Part shown: positions 9,030 through 17,847 of the stretch, in pieces | How the letters are laid out: each line of letters starts with the position of its first letter | Numbering within the stretch: position 1 is the stretch's first letter | From: Salinibacillus kushneri | GTDB taxonomy: Bacteria > Bacillota > Bacilli > Bacillales > Alkalibacillaceae | Direction: 5' to 3' | DNA: 64,000 nucleotides | NCBI RefSeq assembly: GCF_900111405.1 | Contig: NZ_FOHJ01000004.1 | Location: 186,001 to 250,000 of the forward strand | The notes under the pieces: generated by a model | Seen by the model: the letters and a program-made list of their open reading frames with translations, nothing else | Databases searched by the model: none | What the model was told of the DNA's origin: nothing | Position numbers and translations under genes: made by a program

Positions 9030-9590
9030 ATGAAATTCGTATTACTTTTTGGACCACAAGCTGTAGGAAAAATGACTGTAGGACATGAATTAGCTAAACT
9101 TACAGAATACAAGCTGTTTCATAATCATATGACAATTGATTTAGTGCTGAATTTCTTTGAATTCGGGAGCAAATCTTTTAACCGATTGAATAATATGTTT
9201 CGGTATGAAATATTTAAAGAAGCTGCCCGGAGTGATCTTAAAGGTCTTATTTTCACCTATGTATGGGCGTTTAGTGAACAGGAAGATTGGGAATTCGTTG
9301 AGGAAATCTGCTCTATTTTTGAATCTGAGGGTGGAGAGGTTTATTTTGTAGAATTGGAAGCAGATATGGAAGTAAGGGTTGCACGTAATAAAACCCCTGA
9401 TCGTTTAAAACAAAAACCGACAAAAAGAAATATCGATTTTTCAGAGCGTGAGTTAAAGGAATCCATGAATCAATATCGTTTAAATTCAAAACCAGGAGAA
9501 ATAAAACGAAGTCCATATATTCGAATTAACAATACGGATAAACGTCCTGAAGACGTGGCCCGTATAATAAAGGATCAACTTCAATTATAA
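9030..9590 (+). CDS. P-loop NTPase, shikimate-kinase-like, unknown substrate
   Basis: A 186-residue P-loop protein with Walker A G-P-Q-A-V-G-K-M-T at residues 8-16, near the N-terminus, and the size of a small-molecule kinase. It has a charged lid-like region around 115-140 (R-N-K-T-P-D-R-L-K-Q-K-P). I do not recognise a characterised orthologue. The next gene, an APH(6)-like kinase, begins 22 bp downstream, so the two are probably co-transcribed. Start ATG 9030 follows GGAGAAGGAGAGAGG. Confidence 0.7.
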   Translation: MKFVLLFGPQAVGKMTVGHELAKLTEYKLFHNHMTIDLVLNFFEFGSKSFNRLNNMFRYEIFKEAARSDLKGLIFTYVWAFSEQEDWEFVEEICSIFESEGGEVYFVELEADMEVRVARNKTPDRLKQKPTKRNIDFSERELKESMNQYRLNSKPGEIKRSPYIRINNTDKRPEDVARIIKDQLQL

Positions 9591-9612
9591 GAGAAGGGGA
9601 AGAGGAGGGGTT

Positions 9613-10542
9613 ATGTTGCCATTACCTGCTCAGTTTATAAAGTCTGTACAATTTCATTTTGGCGAAATAGGTGAGAAATGGTTAAAACAATTACCAGAAC
9701 TAATCGGTTACTGTGAACAGAAGTGGAATGTAAAGATAGAAGAGCCAATTTCTCTGTCGATTAATTACGTAGCACCTGCTGTGATGCAGGATGGGTCTTC
9801 TGTTTTCATCAAAATAAGTATTCCTGGAGAGGAATTTAGGAATGAAATCAAAGCCCTCGACCTTTTTCGTACAAGAAAGATGGTTAAACCAATCGATTAT
9901 GACTTGAAATGTGGCATTCTTTTGCTAAAGAAATTAGTACCTGGAGATTCTTTGGCTGAATTATCAAATGACGAACTACGAACTCAAATTGCAGCCGAAG
10001 TACATAACAGCCTTACCTATCCTTCACAAAACCAAATAACCTTATTACCAACAACAAAATCGAGAGAAGGACAACTGCGGAAAATTCTTCAGACAAACCC
10101 AAACGGCATAGGACCATATTCCCGGTCCATTCTCCAAAAAGCTTTATCCTTATTTGCTTATCTAAACGAAACGGCAAAACAAAACTGGATTTTACATGGT
10201 GATTTTCACCATGAAAATATTCTCCGGGATAAAGGGGGATGGGTAGCTATTGATCCTAAGGGGTTAATTGGGGAAAGGGAGTATGACTTTATACAATTTT
10301 TGCTCAATCAACTACCGAAAGAAAATGTAGAACAGACTATAAATAAGCGCATTGAGATTCTGGCAGAGCAATGCCAATTGGCTAAACACCGACTTATTAA
10401 ATGGGGATTTTGTCATTCTGTACTAGCCACATGCCAGACCAGTGATGACAAAAATCACTATAATGAAGACTTCTATCAAGGAAGTAAAGCTTTTTTTCAT
10501 TTATGTAAGCAAATCGACGCATTCGGGGCAACCAATTTTTAA
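9613..10542 (+). CDS. APH(6)/hydroxyurea-resistance-type small-molecule kinase
   Basis: A 309-residue kinase of the aminoglycoside phosphotransferase fold, closest in pattern to the APH(6)/streptomycin and hydroxyurea group. Visible are F-I-K-I (ATP-binding lysine, near 70), the catalytic loop L-H-G-D-F-H-H-E-N-I-L (near 195-205) and metal-binding A-I-D-P-K-G (near 214-219). These residues look intact. Start ATG 9613 follows AGAGGAGGGG. Its 3' end forms part of the terminator stem. A resistance role is possible but cannot be inferred from fold alone; many chromosomal homologues phosphorylate unknown metabolites. Confidence 0.8.
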   Translation: MLPLPAQFIKSVQFHFGEIGEKWLKQLPELIGYCEQKWNVKIEEPISLSINYVAPAVMQDGSSVFIKISIPGEEFRNEIKALDLFRTRKMVKPIDYDLKCGILLLKKLVPGDSLAELSNDELRTQIAAEVHNSLTYPSQNQITLLPTTKSREGQLRKILQTNPNGIGPYSRSILQKALSLFAYLNETAKQNWILHGDFHHENILRDKGGWVAIDPKGLIGEREYDFIQFLLNQLPKENVEQTINKRIEILAEQCQLAKHRLIKWGFCHSVLATCQTSDDKNHYNEDFYQGSKAFFHLCKQIDAFGATNF

Positions 10543-10556
10543 GGTTGTCCCTTTTT
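10525..10556 (+). terminator. Terminator overlapping the APH-like stop codon
   Basis: GGGGCAACC (10525-10533) pairs with GGTTGTCCC (10543-10551), followed by T5. The stop codon TAA at 10540-10542 sits in the loop. Confidence 0.85.
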
Positions 10557-10791
10557 ATTCGTAAAACATACAATGATTAATGATTATATCGCCCCTATGT
10601 AAGGAGGATAATTCACAGCAAAATTCGGTATAATCCGGTTGTGTATTGATTTCATGGGAACAATAAAAGTCTTCATAAGGCACTGGGGAAAATAATGGGG
10701 GATGAGCAAAAAATGATATTTCGTTAACGAATAAAGTGATTGTTTATCGTGGAAGAATATAATCAGAAAATGTATTAAAAGTAACCCAAAA

Positions 10792-10923
10792 AAGGCTGTG
10801 TTAAAACTTATTGTTGATTTTCTACCAATTTGATTGAGAGGAAGTGCACTAGACCCCTGAGGACTGATCGCGGAAAGCGAATGCACTGGAGAGGATATCA
10901 ACACTTAGGTTTCACAAAGTCTT
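10792..10923. repeat. Short interspersed repeat, copy 1
   Basis: The 513-bp gap 10557-11069 holds no convincing gene. It contains AAGGCTGTGTTAAAACTTAT TGTTGATTTTCTACCA (from 10792) and, in reverse, ATCAACACTTAGG...CACAAAGTCTT up to 10923. A shorter relative lies at 42829-42910. The internal TTGTTGAT/ATCAACA arms suggest a MITE or its decayed relic. The rest of the gap is the leader of the formate channel gene. Confidence 0.65.
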
Positions 10924-11069
10924 ATAAAAGTCCATTCCAATAGCATTCATGTTAAAGCTTGCAGGTCATACACGAATGACAGGTGTAAGTTTTTCTCCTC
11001 ACCACAAATAAAGCTTTAAACACAAACGGTTTGAATCAAGCAAATAAAAATGTATAGGTGGTTATGTAT

Positions 11070-11846
11070 ATGTCCTTTCATCCTCCTAAGAAAACAGCAG
11101 AGCTAGCCAGAGATCATGGTGTAAAGAAAGCGCATTTACCTTTATCCACAATGCTTGCATTAGGCTTTCTGGCTGGAGCATTTATTGCATTCGGATTTTT
11201 ATTAGACATTCGAGTAACCGGCAACCTTTCAGATGAAATATGGGGTTCCATGGCAGCTTTTATTGGCGGAGCAGTCTTTCCAGTTGGACTAGTATTCGTC
11301 TTAATAGCAGGGGGTGAGCTGTTAACAGGAAATATGATGGCTGTAGCAACAGCACGATTTTCCGGAAAAGTAAAGACCAGTCAAGTGGTAAACAATTGGA
11401 TTATCATCACAATAAGTAATTTTATTGGCTCCATATTTGTAGCTTACTTTTTTGGTCATCTTTTAGGCCTGACAGAAACAGGATCTTTCCTTGATAAAAC
11501 AGTAGAGATAGCTGGTGCCAAAATTGAAGATAGCTTTTTTCAAGCCTTTGTATCTGGAATTGGTGCCAATTGGTTGGTCTGTTTAGCTGTCTGGCTTAAC
11601 TATGCTTCAGATAATGTTGCTGGTAAGATTTTGGGTATATGGTTTCCGATTATGGCCTTTGTTGCCATTGGGTTCCAGCACGTGGTTGCTAATATGTTTG
11701 TTATTCCGGCAGCCATATTTGCCGGTTATTATACATGGATAGAGTATCTTGAAAATTTTGTTGCGGTTTTTTTCGGAAATGCTGTAGGCGGAGCTGTATT
11801 TGTTGGAGCGTTTTACTGGTTTGCTTATTTACGCAACGATGTTTAA
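11070..11846 (+). CDS. Formate/nitrite transporter (FNT) family channel, probably formate
   Basis: A 258-residue integral membrane protein of the FocA/NirC family with six hydrophobic segments and the family signatures G-G-E-L-L-T-G-N-M-M (near 75-85) and G-F-Q-H-V-V-A-N-M-F (near 205-214). The ATG at 11070 is preferred because AGGTGG at 11056-11061 is 8 nt upstream; in-frame GTG 11058 lies within that site. It converges on a formate dehydrogenase operon, so formate is the likeliest substrate (inference from context). Confidence 0.92.
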   Translation: MSFHPPKKTAELARDHGVKKAHLPLSTMLALGFLAGAFIAFGFLLDIRVTGNLSDEIWGSMAAFIGGAVFPVGLVFVLIAGGELLTGNMMAVATARFSGKVKTSQVVNNWIIITISNFIGSIFVAYFFGHLLGLTETGSFLDKTVEIAGAKIEDSFFQAFVSGIGANWLVCLAVWLNYASDNVAGKILGIWFPIMAFVAIGFQHVVANMFVIPAAIFAGYYTWIEYLENFVAVFFGNAVGGAVFVGAFYWFAYLRNDV

Positions 11847-11855
11847 TATTACATG

Positions 11856-11901
11856 AAAAAGAAGGCTTTAGCCTAAATTAATGGCTAAAGCCTTCTTTTT
11901 T
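11856..11901. terminator. Bidirectional terminator between the FNT gene and the fdh operon
   Basis: AAGAAGGCTTTAGCC and GGCTAAAGCCTTCTT pair around a 9-nt loop, with A and T runs on both sides, so it can serve both convergent units. Confidence 0.9.
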
Positions 11902-12031
11902 ACTCTTCATTTTCTGAAAAAGGATGGACTAAATGATCGGTACATTCTGGGCATACATCTAATATATCATAAGGAAACTCTTCATGTTCCACATCATCCA
12001 CGCGTCCGCATATTTCACAAATCCTCGGCAA
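11900..12031 (-). CDS. 43-residue zinc-ribbon-like protein, last gene of the fdh operon
   Basis: A small ORF from TTG 12031, with GGGAGGT at 12045-12039 seven nt upstream. The product starts M-P-R-I-C-E-I-C-G-R and contains C-P-E-C near residues 28-31, giving two C-x-x-C knuckles about 20 residues apart, the layout of a treble-clef or zinc-ribbon site. The remainder is acidic and ends E-N-E-E. It follows the HMA-like gene by 17 bp and stops in the shared terminator. Function unknown; a role in formate dehydrogenase assembly is only suggested by position. Confidence 0.75.
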   Translation of the reverse strand: MPRICEICGRVDDVEHEEFPYDILDVCPECTDHLVHPFSENEE

Positions 12032-12048
12032 TGTTTATACCTCCCTTA

Positions 12049-12270
12049 TCAGATCTCTTCATCATTAGGATTGGCTTCATAGCCTACATCAATAATGGCT
12101 TGTTGAAAATCTTGTAAGGACCCAGCATCCTCGTCATAAGATATAATCGCTTCATTGGTTTGTGTATTAATTTTTACATTGCGGATTCCCCAAACATCGT
12201 GTAAAGCCTCACTTATTCTTCGTTCATCTTCTTTTTTTAAATTGGGAATTGATAACTTTTGTGTAATCAT
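12049..12270 (-). CDS. HMA-like (ferredoxin-fold) small protein without the CxxC motif
   Basis: A 73-residue protein starting M-I-T-Q-K-L-S-I-P-N-L. The size and pattern (I-S-E-A-L...G-I-R-N-V-K-I-N...A-I-I-S-Y-D) match the heavy-metal-associated fold, but the metal-binding M-x-C-x-x-C is absent; the protein has no Cys. ATG 12270 is chosen because it follows GGTGGTG; the longer in-frame start at 12327 would run into the DUF1641 gene. It lies between DUF1641 and the zinc-ribbon gene in the fdh operon. Function unknown. Confidence 0.75.
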   Translation of the reverse strand: MITQKLSIPNLKKEDERRISEALHDVWGIRNVKINTQTNEAIISYDEDAGSLQDFQQAIIDVGYEANPNDEEI

Positions 12271-12286
12271 TTTTGCACCACCTGTG

Positions 12287-12778
12287 TTAGTGAGTTTCAC
12301 TACTCTTAAGTCCACTTCCCATACCATTTAAAAAGTTGACCATTGTATTCATAGACGTTCTAACGTTTGGGTCTCTCATCGACTTCATAAGCCCCCATAT
12401 CCCCATTTCTTCTTGTTTCTTTGTGCTTTCGGCTGCTTTTTCTAGCCCTTGATTTAAACCACCAAAGATGGCCTGAAGCTGGTCAGGGTCCATTTCCGAA
12501 AGAAGTCCTATCGTGTTCATGCCATTTTTAATCATGTTATGCATTGCTGGCTGATTTAGCTGTTCTATCGCTATTGCTCCAACTTTTTCTCTTGTTCGCA
12601 GTAATCCTTTTAACATATCAAGAACCCCAGTGTTATGGAGTTCTTGAAGGATAATTAAGGTGTCCTGTATTACTTCCCGATTATCTGCAATTTGATCCAC
12701 AATAGCGGCTAAATCTTCCGCTCGTTCTTCCTGAATATTTTTCTGATTCTTTTCAATTTGCGTGATTGCTTTTGCCAT
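12287..12778 (-). CDS. DUF1641 protein (YjgD/YrhD-like), formate dehydrogenase partner
   Basis: A 163-residue largely helical protein of the DUF1641 family, encoded next to formate dehydrogenase genes in Bacillus (yjgC-yjgD, yrhE-yrhD). It is Met-, Leu- and Gln-rich, with G-M-N-T-I-G-L-L near 90. ATG 12778 is preferred over 12793 by the GAGGGAT site upstream. Its first 26 bases overlap the end of the formate dehydrogenase gene, so translation is likely coupled. The biochemical role is not established; a subunit or electron-transfer partner is the usual suggestion. Confidence 0.88.
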   Translation of the reverse strand: MAKAITQIEKNQKNIQEERAEDLAAIVDQIADNREVIQDTLIILQELHNTGVLDMLKGLLRTREKVGAIAIEQLNQPAMHNMIKNGMNTIGLLSEMDPDQLQAIFGGLNQGLEKAAESTKKQEEMGIWGLMKSMRDPNVRTSMNTMVNFLNGMGSGLKSSETH

Positions 12779-15743
12779 GATAAGATCCCTCACTTTTTAG
12801 CGTTTCCGGAACCGAAGTAAAATCTTTTCTGTTCCATTTTTTCTCAACCTCTACACCAATATGAGGCTGAGGATTTCCAAACCGGTGATTGTGGGCAGGT
12901 AGAGGAGGTTCGCCCGCTTTTTCGAGCAATTCCATTCGGACTTGCGTCTCCTTATAGTTTGGTGTATGAGTGTCCTTATCATAATAGCTGCTGGTTAATT
13001 TATTGACCGCTTTTATATTTTCGGTTGTATTCATTGGCAAATAGAGCTCATTACCCGTAACCCGGTTCGTTACTAAAACACGAACCTTAATTTTTCCATA
13101 AGGAGAAGTAAGGCGAACGAGTGAACCTGACTCCAGATTTCGTTCCTTTGCTAACTCGTGAGATACCTCAAGCCAAGGGTTTTTCACTTTATGATTAATT
13201 CCCTCTGATTTATTTGTCATATTCCCCTCATGGAATTGTTCGAGTAACCTTCCGTTATTTAAGTGAAGGTCAAATTCATCTCCCATTTCAAAAGGAGGGG
13301 TCCAATCAACAGGGTATAAACGTGCTTTACCATCAAGAAATTTAAATCGTTCTGTATATAAAAGAGGAGTGCTTTCACCATTAGGCTTTACAGGCCAAAC
13401 CTGACTATCCCATCCTTCCATGCGATCATAGCTTACGCCGGCAAATACCGGGGCGAGCTTTGCCACTTCATCCATAATGTCAGAAGGATGTTCATACTTC
13501 CAGTTAGCGCCCATTTTATTGGCCATATCCTGGAAAATTTTCCAATCCGGTTTACAATCATCAAGCGGATCTAGCACTTGGTAAAAGCGTTGAATTCTTC
13601 TTTCTGTATTCGTAAAGGTTCCTTCTTTTTCCAGGCTTGGTGCGGCTGGAAGCACAACATCGGCAAACTGGGCCGTTTTTGAAAAGAAGATATCCTGAAC
13701 AACGAAAAAGTCAAGTTTCTCAAAAGCTTCATGAACATAGTTAATATTGGAATCCACCAAAGCCATTTCTTCACCAAATAGATACATCCCTTTAACACTA
13801 CCGTCTGTAATGGCTTCAACGATTTGATGGTTGTTTAATCCTGGATGTTTAGGGATACTGGTTCCCCACGCTTGTTCGTATCGGGAACGTACTTCATCAT
13901 TCTCAACCGGTTCATAACCAGGGAGGAAGTTTGGCATTGTTCCAAAATCACTGGCTCCTTGTACATTGTTATGACCACGAAGCGGATATGCTCCTGCACC
14001 TGGTTTACCAAAGTTGCCTGTTACTAATAAAAGGTTTGCAATCGCTGTACTAGTATCCGTTCCGCCCATATGCTGGGTAACACCCATAGCCCAAAGAATA
14101 CATGTTCCATTCGATTCGTGAATCATCTCCGCTACTTTTATTAAAGTATCCTTTGATAACCCTGCATGTTCCTCAGCATATTCCAGCGTAAACTTTTGAA
14201 GAGACTGTTTAAATTCATCTACATTATTCACGCTCTCTTCTAAAAAATCTTTTGATTCCCATCCTTGATCTATAATGTATTTGGTAACGGCTGAAATCCA
14301 CACGAGATCTGATCCTGGTTTAGGATGGAGATACAGGTCTGAACGATCTGCCATTTCATTTTTTCTTAAGTCCGATACAATCAGTTTTTGACCATGAAGT
14401 TTATGTGCTCGTTTAACTCTTGTGGCAAGCACTGGATGGGATTCGGATGGATTCGCACCAACAACCATAACTAAATCAGCTGTTGCAATATCCTCGATTG
14501 TACCTGAATCCCCGCCAATCCCAACCGTACGCATGAGACCTGCAGAAGCAGGAGTTTGACAATATCTGGAGCAGTTGTCGATATTATTTGTCTGGAATAC
14601 TGAACGAGCTAATTTTTGGAACAGATAGTTTTCTTCATTTGTACATTTGGAGGAAGCGATAAATCCTAAGGAATCAGACCCCTCTTTTTCTTTGATTTCT
14701 GTAAACTTATCTGCCATAAGGCTTAAGGCTTCATCCCAGGTCGCTTCATAGAATTTATCTCCTTTACGAATAAGAGGTTTGGTCAATCGCTCTTCGCTAT
14801 TGACAAAATCCCATCCAAATTTTCCTTTTACACAGGTAGAAATCCCATTTACCGGTGCATCACTTGATGGTTGAACCTTCAGGATGTCTCGTCCTTTCGT
14901 CCATACTTCAAAGCTGCATCCTACACCACAATACGTGCAAACGGTCTTGGTTTTGTTAATTCGTTCCTCACGCATCGTTGCTTCCACATTTGAAATCGTA
15001 AAAATTTCCTGATAACCAGGTTCAACCTCTTTAGTTAAATCAATCATAGGTTCTAAGATGTTTTTAGGGATATCTGTCATATAACCGGCTTCTCCAAGCA
15101 TGGATTTCTCCATTAAAGCATTACATGGGCAAACAGATACACAATGACCACAGGAAACACAGGAGGACTGATCGATTGGCACATCATCATCCCAAATAAC
15201 TCTTGGCTGCTCCCGGTCCCAATCAATACTTAATACTTCACTGACTTGAAGATCCTGGCAAGCTTCTACACACAAACCACATAAAATACACTGATCAGGT
15301 TCGTAACGGTAGAAAGGGTGGGAGTTGTCCGGTGGATAGGGCTTTGGTGTGAATTCATATTTCTGATGATCAAGCTCTAAATATTCTGCTGTATTATGTA
15401 CCACACAGTTTCCGTTATTGTTGTCACAAACTGTACAGTAAAGCTCATGGTTTTTTAAAATCCGTGACATTCCTTCTAACTGAGCTTCTTTAGCAGGTTC
15501 AGAAACAGAATTCACAACCATATCAGGCGCTGCATCTGTTGAGCAAGCCCTCTTCAATTCACCATTCACTTCCACAAAACACGTATCACAGGTTTGAATC
15601 GCTCCAATCCCTAAATCTGGTTGAGAGGAGCAAATACCAGGAATATACATATTATTTTCCAATGCCGCTTCTAAAATGGATTGTCCTTCAATCGCCTGAA
15701 CTTCCTGGTTATTGATTTTCAAAGTAAAGCGATTTTCTTCCAT
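12753..15743 (-). CDS. Formate dehydrogenase, alpha subunit, Cys-type molybdo/tungsto-enzyme
   Basis: Oxidises formate to CO2; 996 residues, YjgC/YrhE-like. In order: an N-terminal 2Fe-2S domain (Cys38, 52, 55, 67), an H-x(3)-C-x-x-C...C segment (Cys103, 106, 113), two 4Fe-4S ferredoxin clusters (Cys152-162 and Cys195-205), then the bis-MGD catalytic domain with its own cluster (Cys269, 272, 276, 304). The metal ligand is Cys395 in D-N-C-S-R-Y-C-Q-T-P (codon TGT), where E. coli FdhF has Sec. ATG 15743 follows GAGGTGG; GTG 15758 is part of that site. It heads an operon with DUF1641 and two small proteins. Confidence 0.95.
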   Translation of the reverse strand: MEENRFTLKINNQEVQAIEGQSILEAALENNMYIPGICSSQPDLGIGAIQTCDTCFVEVNGELKRACSTDAAPDMVVNSVSEPAKEAQLEGMSRILKNHELYCTVCDNNNGNCVVHNTAEYLELDHQKYEFTPKPYPPDNSHPFYRYEPDQCILCGLCVEACQDLQVSEVLSIDWDREQPRVIWDDDVPIDQSSCVSCGHCVSVCPCNALMEKSMLGEAGYMTDIPKNILEPMIDLTKEVEPGYQEIFTISNVEATMREERINKTKTVCTYCGVGCSFEVWTKGRDILKVQPSSDAPVNGISTCVKGKFGWDFVNSEERLTKPLIRKGDKFYEATWDEALSLMADKFTEIKEKEGSDSLGFIASSKCTNEENYLFQKLARSVFQTNNIDNCSRYCQTPASAGLMRTVGIGGDSGTIEDIATADLVMVVGANPSESHPVLATRVKRAHKLHGQKLIVSDLRKNEMADRSDLYLHPKPGSDLVWISAVTKYIIDQGWESKDFLEESVNNVDEFKQSLQKFTLEYAEEHAGLSKDTLIKVAEMIHESNGTCILWAMGVTQHMGGTDTSTAIANLLLVTGNFGKPGAGAYPLRGHNNVQGASDFGTMPNFLPGYEPVENDEVRSRYEQAWGTSIPKHPGLNNHQIVEAITDGSVKGMYLFGEEMALVDSNINYVHEAFEKLDFFVVQDIFFSKTAQFADVVLPAAPSLEKEGTFTNTERRIQRFYQVLDPLDDCKPDWKIFQDMANKMGANWKYEHPSDIMDEVAKLAPVFAGVSYDRMEGWDSQVWPVKPNGESTPLLYTERFKFLDGKARLYPVDWTPPFEMGDEFDLHLNNGRLLEQFHEGNMTNKSEGINHKVKNPWLEVSHELAKERNLESGSLVRLTSPYGKIKVRVLVTNRVTGNELYLPMNTTENIKAVNKLTSSYYDKDTHTPNYKETQVRMELLEKAGEPPLPAHNHRFGNPQPHIGVEVEKKWNRKDFTSVPETLKSEGSYHGKSNHAN

Positions 15744-16041
15744 AGAAAGATACACCACCTCTATTCATAACTTCATAATCATTATTTACCAATTTTGGAT
15801 TTTGTATTACAACTATAAGAATAAAACTATAAAAAAGGGAGAGTAGACCCTTAATCCCTTTATTCAAATGCTGAAAAGAAAATAATTAGTGGCTAAATTA
15901 TAGAAGAGAGGGATTATTTTGATACAACGTGCATGGTGATGTGGTAATAAAAGAGGGGAGGTTACATTGTTGACAGGCATAGATTTCACAAATAACCTGC
16001 TCCTGTCAGCATTGATTTCAAAAATCAATCGTAATTTAATT
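15744..16041. other. Spacer with two inverted repeats between fdh and the HAD gene
   Basis: No ORF stands out. It contains TGACAGG (15971-15977) facing CCTGTCA (16002-16008), and ATTGATT (16011-16017) facing AATCAAT (16023-16029). The latter lies just past the HAD stop codon and could weakly terminate, though no T run follows. The fdh promoter must lie within about 15760-15960. Confidence 0.5.
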
Positions 16042-16839
16042 CTAAATCACAAACGATTCATAAGATATATGAAGATAGTGTTCGATAAACTCAGCTAACC
16101 CGTCATTTTCGTGGTGCCCTGTAACAAAATCAGCAGCTGCTTTAACTTCATTGCTCGCATTCCCCATAGCAACACCTGTACCTACATGACGAAGCATCTC
16201 TATATCATTTGGACCATCTCCAATCGCGACAGCTTCATTTGGGCTAATGCGAAATGGATGTAGTATGCTTTTTATAGCCTCCCATTTGGAAACATTAGGA
16301 GCCATAATTTCAAAACCATCATTCCATTCGACAATTCTTGCTTCCTTTTTAAACTGGGCGGATAATTCAGGACTTTGTGTACCTGTTCGAACACTATATT
16401 TAAGAACATCCTGATAATCGGCATGTCTTAAATCTCCAATATACCGTGGCGGAGTTTGCCCAACTTTTGTCCAATATTCAATTTCCTCATTAGATTTCTT
16501 ACAATAAAGCCCTTTTGGGGTATGGATCAAAACATTACATGGATCATCCGCTGTCAGCTGGTGAAATTTGTCTTCGTTCAATTGGACAGGTTTTTTCTGT
16601 ATGATTTTTCCGGTAACTGCATCGTGAATAGCAGCACCATTTAAACAAATCATCGGAGTTTTTAGTTCCATTTCCTTATGGTAGGGAACTGTTACCTCAT
16701 AGTGCCGACCAGTAGCTAAAAATACTTTAACTCCCTGATTTATAAGTCTGTAAATAGCTTTCTTATTACGGCAGGAAATTGTGTTTGAAGGATTTAGTAA
16801 TGTACCATCCATATCGATAAATAATGCGCGTACTTTCAT
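16042..16839 (-). CDS. Cof-type HAD hydrolase (sugar-phosphatase-like)
   Basis: A 265-residue HAD-IIB phosphatase of the Cof/YwpJ type. HAD motif I is D-M-D-G-T-L-L (Asp9 and Asp11), motif II A-T-G-R-H (near 42), and motif IV G-D-G-P-N-D-I-E-M (near 208). The central C2-type cap spans roughly 85-185. Such enzymes act on sugar phosphates, FMN or PLP with broad specificity; the substrate cannot be assigned. ATG 16839 follows AAGGAGG. It is a single-gene unit. Confidence 0.9.
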   Translation of the reverse strand: MKVRALFIDMDGTLLNPSNTISCRNKKAIYRLINQGVKVFLATGRHYEVTVPYHKEMELKTPMICLNGAAIHDAVTGKIIQKKPVQLNEDKFHQLTADDPCNVLIHTPKGLYCKKSNEEIEYWTKVGQTPPRYIGDLRHADYQDVLKYSVRTGTQSPELSAQFKKEARIVEWNDGFEIMAPNVSKWEAIKSILHPFRISPNEAVAIGDGPNDIEMLRHVGTGVAMGNASNEVKAAADFVTGHHENDGLAEFIEHYLHISYESFVI

Positions 16840-17090
16840 TTAATTGACCTCCTTATTTGGTTGCTAAACTCATCATATCACTTGATTATTAAAGCTCAGT
16901 AAATACTGTGTATAATTTAAATGAAGTTTATGGAGTAACCGTTTATGGATGTTTAGTAGCTTTTTTCGTATATTTATAGTATCTTTATTCACAACTACTT
17001 TAAGAAAGTGTTAGTAGTCATGGAGCGGTTTAGTGGAATAAGAACTGGAAAGAAGAATGGTAAAATAATTATTTACAGAGGTGCTAAAAG

Positions 17091-17480
17091 ATGAAATTAG
17101 AAATTTTAGATTCAACTTTCTCTATTATTAAAATCCCCCCAACTGAGGCAATACCGTTTTGGGCAACTAAGGGCGATATGTTTTCTATTACTCGTACTAA
17201 TGAGGAACTTTCTATTTTATGCCCTTCAGATTGTTTACCTACTAGTGATGAAGTGATTCAGGAAGTTGAAAATGACTGGAAGTGTATAAAGATTATAGGG
17301 GTGTTGGACTTTAGTTTAACAGGGATATTAGCCTCTTTAGCTACTCCTTTATCAGATTATAAGATAAGTGTTTTTGCAATATCTACTTTTAATACAGATT
17401 ACCTGCTTGTTAAAAATCATTCTATTGAAAAGGCAAAGTTAGTTTTAGAGAAGGAAGGGCATACATTTAGAAATATTTAA
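17091..17480 (+). CDS. ACT-domain (CASTOR-like) protein
   Basis: A 129-residue protein with two ACT-like halves. The C-terminal half reads W-K-C-I-K-I-I-G-V-L-D-F-S-L-T-G-I-L-A-S-L, then I-S-V-F-A-I-S-T-F-N-T-D-Y-L-L-V, the pattern of stand-alone CASTOR/ACT proteins. These bind amino acids or act as sensors; some are linked to GNAT acetyltransferases. Start ATG 17091 follows AGGTG. It is alone in its orientation with long spacers on both sides. Ligand unknown. Confidence 0.8.
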   Translation: MKLEILDSTFSIIKIPPTEAIPFWATKGDMFSITRTNEELSILCPSDCLPTSDEVIQEVENDWKCIKIIGVLDFSLTGILASLATPLSDYKISVFAISTFNTDYLLVKNHSIEKAKLVLEKEGHTFRNI

Positions 17481-17847
17481 ATAGACGATTACGCTATAGA
17501 AGGGCTTTTGACCATTAAATAAAGGAGCTAAAAAATTTGAAATGTTTTCTCATCTTCATTGCACTTTAAGCTAATATGGGATATTCGTTTTACTTATACG
17601 ATATATTTTATGAAAAGCATGGGGATTAATAACTTCAAAAAATGGGAGATGAATATTTCAACCAAACGAATGCTTGATATGTTGTTACAGTGTTCAAATA
17701 AACAACAGTTTAATAAACGGTTTACCTGAACACCTATTCTAAAAAAAGTAGAGGGGGGTAAAAGTTTAAGAATACAGACTTACTAAAACTCTAGAGTAGA
17801 GACGAAAAATAATCTCATATGTACTTAATCCCAGAAATCTTCTTAGA
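17481..17847. other. Non-coding spacer with a 44-bp imperfect palindrome
   Basis: No credible gene. At 17690-17733, GTGTTCA faces TGAACAC, with an inner TAAAC/GTTTA pair. There is no T run, so it looks more like a recognition site or a repeat relic than a terminator. The remainder shows nothing I can name. Confidence 0.5.

Noticed and set aside
10584-10904. 106-codon minus-strand open frame
   Set aside because: Lies largely in the repeat at 10792-10923, low complexity, no ribosome site or recognisable domain.
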